Positions 1-4,537 of a DNA stretch of 6,370 nt are shown here, piece by piece. Source of the DNA: an uncultured Hyphomicrobiales bacterium (GTDB lineage Bacteria > Pseudomonadota > Alphaproteobacteria > Rhizobiales > Beijerinckiaceae); assembly GCA_903932565.1 (NCBI GenBank), contig CAIZGQ010000038.1, positions 1-6,370 on the forward strand. Direction: 5' to 3'. Below the pieces are notes generated by a model. It did no database searches. It was given only the letters and a program-made list of their open reading frames with translations, and was not told the origin of the DNA. The first letter of the stretch is position 1. Each line of letters starts with the position of its first letter. The position numbers were made by a program, and so were the translations under genes.

Positions 1-1
1 C

Positions 2-211
2 GCGTTGGAAACCTTGCCAAAGCAGATGGACCTGTACCGCGCGACCAAGGCGAAGCTGCAGGATGTGCTGGCCGATTCAAACCTGTATGCGCGCAATCCG
101 GATGCGTTCGAAAAAGCCACAAAGGATTATGCGAAGGCTGAGAAGTCGATCGCAAAAGCCGAGGTAGAATGGTTCGACCTTGAGATGCTGCGCGAAGAGC
201 TCGAAGGCTGA
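2..211 (+). CDS. uup: ABC-F family ATPase, Uup type (C-terminal fragment)
   Basis: The frame is open from base 2 and ends at TGA 209-211, so this is the last 69 codons of a gene that begins outside the window. The visible part is a charged, Ala/Lys/Glu-rich helical segment. It contains the run LPKQMDLYRA, then LADSNLYARNPDAFEKA, and ends in DLEMLREELEG. This pattern of two helices joined by a 'D-x-x-LY-x-x-x-P' turn is typical of the C-terminal coiled-coil domain of Uup-like ABC-F proteins. These are soluble ATPases with two nucleotide-binding domains that act on ribosomes or branched DNA rather than in transport. Neither ATPase domain is visible, so the assignment rests on the tail alone. 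A different ABC-F paralogue is possible. The gene converges with the minus-strand pair that ends at 249. Confidence 0.75.
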   Translation, partial: ALETLPKQMDLYRATKAKLQDVLADSNLYARNPDAFEKATKDYAKAEKSIAKAEVEWFDLEMLREELEG

Positions 212-223
212 CGCGTTGACTTG

Positions 224-249
224 ACCCGCGCCGGATGAATGGCGCGGGT
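224..249. terminator. GC-rich inverted repeat between convergent genes, possible bidirectional terminator
   Basis: ACCCGCGCC (224-232) and GGCGCGGGT (241-249) form a perfect 9-bp stem around an 8-nt loop. It lies 12 nt after the uup stop and touches the stop codon of the minus-strand GTPase (TAA, 251-249). The position between two converging genes suits a shared terminator. Neither strand has a proper run of T after the stem, so intrinsic termination would be weak, and it could instead just stabilise both 3' ends. Confidence 0.5.
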
Positions 250-1466
250 TAGCTCAACAAACCGCTGGGCCTTGGGCTTAGCGGATTGTCGGTCAGGGCT
301 ACCGCATCAGGCGTGTCGGTTTCGGCCTGGCCGGTAAAAGCGCCCCAGAGCTTCTCGACAAATTCCGGTTTCAAATCGCGCAGAATGAAGACCATGCGCG
401 TTGAATGATCGTCATCTGGCCAATGGTCGAGCCGCAGCGGTGGATGAAACACGTGCTGCACACCGTGGATGACAACAGGTCGCTCAGGGTCGTCGCTCAT
501 GCGCACGATGCCCTTCACGCGCAAGAGATACGGGCCGTAGCCTTGCCGCAACAGATCAAGAAACATATCGAAGCCGCCAGGCGGGATCGCGACATCACTG
601 CGCATGGCAAAGGCGCGAATGCGAGAATCATGACGATTGACGTCATGCGCATCCTGATCGCGCTGGTCTTCGTGGCCATGATGGTGGCCATGGTGATGGT
701 CGTGCGCGTGGTGATGGCCCGGATGATGGCTGGCGTGGTCATCGATGGCTTCCATGTTCAGCCATTTGCGCACGTCCGGGATTTTACGGTCGGCATCATA
801 TAGCCCCGCATCCAGCAGATTTGAGGCCTTGGCCTCACCCTTGGCCGCATCAAGAACGCGCGCTGTGGGGTTGAGGCGGTACAGGCGCTCGCGAATATCG
901 GCGAGGGTTTTTTCGCCATCGGGACCGGCCAGCAAATCCGTTTTGGTTAAAACGAGCCGATCCGCAACGGCAGCCTGTTTCACGGCCTCCATGTGCTCAT
1001 CGAGCGTTGTCGCGCCATTCACCGCATCCACCAGCGTGATGACGCTTTCGAGCCGAAAGCGCATCATCAGGTAGGGATGAAACATGATCGTGTGCAGCAC
1101 GGGGGCTGGGTCAGCGAGGCCCGTTGTCTCGATCACGATGCGCTTGAAGGGCGTGATACGGTTGTTGTCGCGTCGCCTCAGCAGGTCTTCCAGCGTTGAG
1201 ACGAGATCGCCCCGGATCGTGCAACACAGGCAACCGGACGACATCAGGATCATGTCCGTGTCGGAGGTTTCCACCAGCAGGTGATCGAGGCCGATTTCGC
1301 CAAATTCATTGATGATGACGACCGTGTCGGCCAACGCTTCGTCGCGCAGCAGCGTGTTCAGCAGCGTTGTTTTGCCCGCACCCAGAAAGCCTGTGATCAC
1401 GGACAGGGGCAGCGGCGGGCCGGGCCGACGCTCGACGATGTCGCGGTCCGCGTGGCGTTCAGGCAT
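249..1466 (-). CDS. CobW/COG0523-family GTPase, putative zinc metallochaperone
   Basis: This 405-aa protein belongs to the G3E P-loop GTPases of the CobW/YjiA/ZNG1 group, cytosolic proteins that use GTP to hand metal (often zinc, sometimes cobalt) to client proteins. Visible motifs in order are the Walker A loop GFLGAGKTT (residues 26-34), the metal-binding CxCC motif CLCC (79-82), the Walker B-like ETTGLADP (113-120), the guanine-specificity motif TKTD (174-177), a His-rich linker (about 244-279), and a C-terminal CobW_C-type domain from about 281 with HPPLRLDHWP. The ATG at 1466 puts the P-loop close to the N-terminus, as usual for the family. The upstream carboxypeptidase stop is only 11 nt away, so the two are probably co-transcribed; the Shine-Dalgarno site is weak (GAGA overlapping that stop). 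I saw no obvious Zur-type operator upstream. CobW itself (cobalamin synthesis) is unlikely, since no cobalamin genes are nearby. The metal specificity and client cannot be read from the sequence. Confidence 0.9.
   Translation of the reverse strand: MPERHADRDIVERRPGPPLPLSVITGFLGAGKTTLLNTLLRDEALADTVVIINEFGEIGLDHLLVETSDTDMILMSSGCLCCTIRGDLVSTLEDLLRRRDNNRITPFKRIVIETTGLADPAPVLHTIMFHPYLMMRFRLESVITLVDAVNGATTLDEHMEAVKQAAVADRLVLTKTDLLAGPDGEKTLADIRERLYRLNPTARVLDAAKGEAKASNLLDAGLYDADRKIPDVRKWLNMEAIDDHASHHPGHHHAHDHHHGHHHGHEDQRDQDAHDVNRHDSRIRAFAMRSDVAIPPGGFDMFLDLLRQGYGPYLLRVKGIVRMSDDPERPVVIHGVQHVFHPPLRLDHWPDDDHSTRMVFILRDLKPEFVEKLWGAFTGQAETDTPDAVALTDNPLSPRPSGLLS
630..737 (-). repeat. His-rich low-complexity segment within the CobW-family GTPase
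   Basis: Codons 244-279 of the GTPase encode 16 histidines in 36 residues, including the cluster HHHAHDHHHGHHHGH. The DNA is correspondingly repetitive, with imperfect ATGATGGTGGCCATGG-type units visible on the + strand at about 676-696. Such linkers between the GTPase and C-terminal domains are common in COG0523 proteins and are thought to bind or store metal. Length variation by slippage is plausible. Confidence 0.85.
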
Positions 1467-1477
1467 GTGTCAGGATC

Positions 1478-3130
1478 TCATTCTGCGTCGTTGGCAGCAG
1501 GGGCCGCAGTGGGTTTGGCAGCGGGCTTGGGCGCAACCTTGATGGCTGGCTTGGGCGTCGGGGCCGGGATCTTGTTGGCGGCCATCGGCGGCAGCTTTTC
1601 GCGCAGATTGGCCTCGGCATGGTTTGCCGGCTTGCCTGCGGTCGACTTGCCCGCGCCTTGTTTTGTGTCTTTGGCGCTCGTTGAGTGACCAATATGCGCC
1701 TTGTCTGAGGGCCGCGGAACAGGTTTTGCTGTCGGCTTGTTGTCAAGCGATGCATCGCCAGCGGACGCGGGCATCGGCGAGACGACTTTCACCGGGTCGA
1801 GCTTTTCGGGCTTTGCCTTCGCGGTGGCGACCCGCGCTTTCTTGCCGTGGGCCTGGCGGCCCTTGGCGAGCTTCATTGAGACAGCGGTGGGATCCGGAGC
1901 CAATGGCGCCTCGGCCGCCTGCGCCTTGGCGGCGGCGGCATAGGCGGTGGCATCCATCGGGCCCGGCATATCACGCGCCTTGGCCACGTTTCCGGTGTAG
2001 CCGGGGCGAGGGCCGACAAACACGTCGATGGGCTCGAAGGCCGGGCGTCCGTTCATGACGATCTGGGTCGGAACGAGTGTGACAACGCCGCCCTTGGTCT
2101 GTTGCGACACATAATCACGTGCTCCGCCCGGGTCCCCGGTGCCGGCGGCAGCCCCGGCTGTCCCGCTTGCCATGGGGACGGCGAAATCGTCCTCCTGCGC
2201 CACGCGATGCCGGCCGCAGACCTGCGCATGGATGTCCGCAGGCGTGTTTTCTGCACTTTTGGGCAGTTGGTTGATTGTCGGACCTGCTGGGAACCGGCCA
2301 GCGAAGGCAGCATCGAGCAGCGTTGCAACCTTTATCGTCCGCGACTTTGCGCTGGAGGACCCCATCACCACGGCGATCAATTGCTGGCCGCCGTGGGTTG
2401 CGCTGGCGACGACGTTGAATCCCGAGGCGCAGATGAAGCCGGTCTTCATGCCATCCGCCCCGGGATAACGGCCCAGAAGTCCGTTATGGGTCGGGATGAT
2501 CTGGCCACTTGTCATGCGCAAGGCGCCGATATCGAACAGACCCGCATAGTCAGGGAAATCGACGTAAAGCGCGCGGCCGATCAAAGCCATGTCGCGGGCG
2601 GAACTCACGTGCTCAGGGTCCGGCAGGCCGTTGGGGTTGACGAAGTGGCTCTCGCGCAGGCCCAGCTTTGCAGCTGTCGAATTCATTTCGGCGGCGAAAT
2701 CCTCGACTGACCCGGAGACGCCCTCGGCAATCATCACAGCAATATCATTGGCTGATTTGACCATCAGCATCTTCAACGCGTTGTCGAGTGTGACAGCGGT
2801 GCCGGGCGCAAAGCCCATCTTGGAGGGGGCCATCCGCGCCGCGCGGGGCGACATGATGAAGGGCGTGTCCATGGTCACGCGACCATCCTTGACGGCCGTG
2901 AGAGCCACATAGACCGTCATCAGCTTGGTGAGGGAGGCAGGATACCAGGGTCGCGTCGCCTGATCCTGCTGGAGAACCTTGCCACTCGACACATCAATGA
3001 TGACGCTGGGGCCAGCTTGCGCTGCACCACACAGGACAAGACTGGATGCCAGACACGTTGATGTTACGACGCTTAAAGCCAAAGCCCGCAATGGCAGGCG
3101 ATTCAGAAATCCGGCGATCCGCAATTGCAT
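1478..3130 (-). CDS. Secreted D-alanyl-D-alanine carboxypeptidase (peptidase S11, low-molecular-mass PBP)
   Basis: The 550-aa product would remove the terminal D-Ala from peptidoglycan pentapeptides in the periplasm. The three penicillin-binding motifs are intact: SLTK with the nucleophile Ser66 and Lys69, SAN (126-128) and KTG (229-231). The frame stays open up to an ATG at 3259, but I choose the ATG at 3130. It gives a clean Sec signal peptide (basic start MQLRIAGFLNR, hydrophobic core, AQA|G cleavage after residue 39) directly before the conserved PSVIIDVSSGKVL. The longer form would put 43 extra residues ahead of the signal. The catalytic domain ends near residue 285. A segment with VFVGPRPGYTG (about 370-380) follows, then a roughly 160-residue Ala/Lys/Pro-rich tail. 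No C-terminal membrane anchor of the PBP5 kind is evident. The gene leads a probable two-gene operon with the CobW-family GTPase. The family call is firm; the dacA, dacC or dacF name is not. Confidence 0.92.
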   Translation of the reverse strand: MQLRIAGFLNRLPLRALALSVVTSTCLASSLVLCGAAQAGPSVIIDVSSGKVLQQDQATRPWYPASLTKLMTVYVALTAVKDGRVTMDTPFIMSPRAARMAPSKMGFAPGTAVTLDNALKMLMVKSANDIAVMIAEGVSGSVEDFAAEMNSTAAKLGLRESHFVNPNGLPDPEHVSSARDMALIGRALYVDFPDYAGLFDIGALRMTSGQIIPTHNGLLGRYPGADGMKTGFICASGFNVVASATHGGQQLIAVVMGSSSAKSRTIKVATLLDAAFAGRFPAGPTINQLPKSAENTPADIHAQVCGRHRVAQEDDFAVPMASGTAGAAAGTGDPGGARDYVSQQTKGGVVTLVPTQIVMNGRPAFEPIDVFVGPRPGYTGNVAKARDMPGPMDATAYAAAAKAQAAEAPLAPDPTAVSMKLAKGRQAHGKKARVATAKAKPEKLDPVKVVSPMPASAGDASLDNKPTAKPVPRPSDKAHIGHSTSAKDTKQGAGKSTAGKPANHAEANLREKLPPMAANKIPAPTPKPAIKVAPKPAAKPTAAPAANDAE

Positions 3131-3244
3131 GGCCCAATCCCGCGCGTGCCAGCTCTGCGCCAGCCTGAATATAAGTCTTCCTAAACCCGCCGCCCGGTGA
3201 TTGCAAAGAGCTATAAGCCATTTGGATAAGACGGGCGGCTGACC

Positions 3245-3287
3245 GGCCTGCTTTCCCATGCAGCACGGGTGCGGCGAAAAGCAGGCC
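3245..3287. repeat. 10-bp inverted repeat in divergent leader
   Basis: GGCCTGCTTT (3245-3254) pairs perfectly with AAAGCAGGCC (3278-3287) around a 23-nt interior, which itself contains CCC/GGG arms. An outer GACC (3241-3244) could also pair with GGTC (3295-3298) across a bulge. It lies about 115 nt upstream of the chosen carboxypeptidase start, so it could be a leader hairpin of that mRNA or a protein-binding site. No T-run follows directly on either strand. Confidence 0.6.
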
Positions 3288-3317
3288 CTGCGATGGTCAA
3301 GCTTTCTCTTTTAAACG

Positions 3318-3355
3318 GTCATGGGTGCGGTTTTCAGGCTTATTCCGCACCTGAC
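3318..3355. repeat. 11-bp imperfect inverted repeat in divergent leader
   Basis: GTCA (3318-3321) plus GGTGCGG (3324-3330) pair with CCGCACC (3345-3351) plus TGAC (3352-3355), leaving a two-base bulge (TG) and a 14-nt AT-rich loop. It lies between the two divergent genes, 115 nt before the SWIB start. An operator or RNA hairpin is possible; the sequence does not decide. Confidence 0.55.
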
Positions 3356-3458
3356 TTGTGGAAAGGCCCGCCTTGCAAGGGCCCCATGCAAGTTTCCTCC
3401 CCTCAAGCGGTTCCTTCTGGACGCCAGCCGTGCCATACCGCCTCAGCGATTCACGAAT

Positions 3459-3462
3459 GGAG
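3459..3462 (+). promoter_or_regulatory. Ribosome binding site deciding the SWIB gene start
   Basis: GGAG at 3459-3462 sits 7 nt before the ATG at 3470. The upstream frame is open to 3269, but no comparable site precedes the earlier starts, and the added residues are not SWIB-like. This supports the 97-aa product. Confidence 0.7.
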
Positions 3463-3469
3463 ATCCAAA

Positions 3470-3763
3470 ATGGCGAAGGCACCAGCAGAGGGCGCGACCG
3501 CTTCCACCGCAAAAGCCAACTCGGCGTTCATGAAGCCCTTGCAGCCGTCACCCGCTCTTGCAGCCGTCATTGGCTCAGCACCGCTGCCGCGCTCTGAGGC
3601 CGTCAGCAAGATGTGGGACTACATCAAGAAGAACAATCTGCAGAACCCCGCCAACAAGCGCGAGATCATGGCTGATGCCAAGCTTGAGCCGGTGTTTGGC
3701 AAAAAGTCTGTCACGATGTTTGAGATGAACAAGCATCTCGCCCAGCATCTCAAGGCCGTCTGA
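3470..3763 (+). CDS. Stand-alone SWIB/MDM2-domain protein
   Basis: The 97-aa protein has a short Ala/Lys-rich N-terminus (residues 1-17) followed by a single SWIB/MDM2 fold (about 20-95). Recognisable family features are the entry segment FMKPLQPSPALAAVIG (20-35), the LPRSEAVSKMWDYIKKNNLQ helix pair (39-58), the NKREIMADAKL turn (62-72) and FGKKSVTMFEMNKHLAQHL (76-94). In eukaryotes SWIB domains occur in SWI/SNF chromatin-remodelling subunits. Bacterial versions are found as small proteins in Alphaproteobacteria and as topoisomerase I fusions in Chlamydia. The bacterial role is not established, so DNA- or nucleoid-related binding is inference only. The lysine-rich N-terminus is modest compared with some relatives. 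The gene is divergent from the carboxypeptidase and 167 nt ahead of secG. A short palindrome spans its stop codon. Confidence 0.88.
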   Translation: MAKAPAEGATASTAKANSAFMKPLQPSPALAAVIGSAPLPRSEAVSKMWDYIKKNNLQNPANKREIMADAKLEPVFGKKSVTMFEMNKHLAQHLKAV

Positions 3764-3770
3764 TCAGACG
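3757..3770. repeat. Perfect 14-nt palindrome over the SWIB stop codon
   Basis: CGTCTGATCAGACG is its own reverse complement and includes the TGA stop (3761-3763). As RNA it could form a 5-bp stem with a GATC loop. There is no T-run after it, so it is not a standard intrinsic terminator. It may be chance. Confidence 0.4.
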
Positions 3771-3857
3771 CTGCCTGCACAAGGTGCGGTCGCCTGTTTG
3801 GGTGGGCGCGCCGACTGCCGCATGGGCTGAATGGTCTGCTTTCGGGTAGCCATCCCC

Positions 3858-3878
3858 CGGGTCATCGTGTATGACCCG
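3858..3878 (+). promoter_or_regulatory. Hairpin in the secG upstream region
   Basis: CGGGTCAT (3858-3865) and ATGACCCG (3871-3878) make a perfect 8-bp stem with the 5-nt loop CGTGT. It lies 52 nt before the secG start and 94 nt after the SWIB stop. With no following T-run it could be a weak or Rho-assisted 3' end for the SWIB transcript, a secG leader hairpin, or a repressor site. Confidence 0.5.
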
Positions 3879-3930
3879 CGCCAACAGAAGAATGCTGACG
3901 TTCTGGCATTCGGCCCAATGGAATGAACAC

Positions 3931-4341
3931 ATGCAGACGGTTCTGATCGTCTTTCATCTGATGGTCGTGGTTGCGCTCGTCATTGTCGTCCTGCTGCAGC
4001 GCTCCGAGGGCGGTGCGCTTGGTATCGGCGGCGGCGGTGGCTTCATGACCGGGCGGGGACAGGCCAACGTGCTCACCCGCGCGACCGCGATCCTGGCGGC
4101 GCTGTTCTTTGGTACCAGCCTGACGTTGACGGTCATCGCCAATCTCAATCGGGCGCCGACCTCGATCTTCAATGGTGTGCAACCTGCTGGTCAGACTGCA
4201 CCCGCCGCTCCGGGTGCGCCCGGCGCACCGGCCGGTGGGAACCTTCTTGATCAGCTAAAGCAGATTGATCAGGGCCGCTCTGGTGCCACTGCACCTGCCG
4301 CTCCGGCTCAACCCGCCGCTCCTGAGGCGCCGCGCCAATAA
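3931..4341 (+). CDS. secG: Preprotein translocase subunit SecG
   Basis: SecG is the small non-essential subunit of the SecYEG channel in the inner membrane and assists SecA-driven export. This 136-aa product has two hydrophobic helices (about residues 2-22 and 50-71). The cytoplasmic loop between them carries the conserved LLQRSEGGALG (21-31) and a Gly-rich stretch GIGGGGGFMTGRGQ (31-44). I place the start at ATG 3931, which puts the first helix at the N-terminus as in other SecG proteins and has a weak GGAA 7 nt upstream. In-frame ATGs at 3871 and 3892 would add a polar extension, and the first falls in a hairpin. After residue 74 comes a roughly 60-residue Ala/Pro-rich tail with two TAPAAP units. 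Tails like this are common in alphaproteobacterial SecG but longer than in E. coli. A strong terminator follows 40 nt after the stop. Confidence 0.93.
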   Translation: MQTVLIVFHLMVVVALVIVVLLQRSEGGALGIGGGGGFMTGRGQANVLTRATAILAALFFGTSLTLTVIANLNRAPTSIFNGVQPAGQTAPAAPGAPGAPAGGNLLDQLKQIDQGRSGATAPAAPAQPAAPEAPRQ

Positions 4342-4381
4342 AACGCGGCATGTCTCGGACGTCTGGAACAGGCACAAGAGG

Positions 4382-4411
4382 AAAGGGCCGGAACTTCCGG
4401 CCCTTTTCTTT
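4382..4411 (+). terminator. Rho-independent terminator of secG
   Basis: AAAGGGCCGG (4382-4391) pairs perfectly with CCGGCCCTTT (4397-4406) around the loop AACTT, and the stem runs into TTTTCTTT (4404-4411). This is a textbook intrinsic terminator, placed 40 nt after the secG stop. It implies that most pyrG transcription starts downstream of it. Confidence 0.9.
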
Positions 4412-4477
4412 GACCGTCAGATGCAATCGTCGGGGCTACCCGGTTTTGAGAAATTTGCTGGATGCCTGACGAATCTT

Positions 4478-4499
4478 GGGGGTGTGTCGTAATTCCCCC
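4478..4499 (+). promoter_or_regulatory. G5/C5 inverted repeat in the pyrG leader
   Basis: GGGGG (4478-4482) can pair with CCCCC (4495-4499) across a 12-nt loop. It lies in the 126-nt gap between the secG terminator and the pyrG start. Upstream, TTGAGA (4446-4451) is a fair -35, but the matching -10 position (ACGAAT, 4469-4474) is poor. The promoter and any regulatory role are therefore only suggestions. Confidence 0.25.
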
Positions 4500-4537
4500 T
4501 CCCCGAATCGGTTTTTAAAGAATAGGTCTGATTCCCC

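Larger units (their letters stand above)
3131..3469. other. Divergent intergenic region between carboxypeptidase and SWIB genes
   Basis: This 339-nt stretch should hold the promoters of the two divergent genes. I see no convincing coding sequence: the open frames crossing it lack family-like residues, and the carboxypeptidase signal peptide begins only at 3130. I could not find a -35/-10 pair close to consensus on either strand. Some AT-rich boxes occur on the minus strand around 3168-3200 (for example TTATATT and TTATAG). The region holds two strong inverted repeats (listed separately), a 10-nt palindrome CCTTGCAAGG (3371-3380), and a C-rich CCTCCCC stretch (3396-3402). Confidence 0.6.

Noticed and set aside
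171..182. GGTTCGA-like string resembling a tRNA T-loop
   Set aside because: It is within the uup coding frame, and no acceptor or anticodon stem can be folded around it. I found no tRNA in the window.
405..803. 132-aa + strand open frame with a Met/Val-rich hydrophobic stretch
   Set aside because: It is antisense to the His-rich loop of the CobW-family GTPase. The Met/Val run is the complement of His/Asp codons, not a membrane helix.
1281..2710. Several + strand open frames of 66-202 aa
   Set aside because: They lie opposite the carboxypeptidase and GTPase genes, whose family motifs are clear. Their translations are Arg/Ala-rich with no recognisable domain.
3026..3037. Possible lipobox (LVLCG) in the carboxypeptidase signal peptide
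   Set aside because: The residue before Cys34 is Leu rather than Gly, Ala or Ser, and a good AQA signal peptidase I site follows five residues later.
3269..3469. N-terminal extension of the SWIB frame
   Set aside because: The added 67 residues are not SWIB-like, cross an inverted repeat, and lack a ribosome site, whereas GGAG precedes ATG 3470 at normal spacing.
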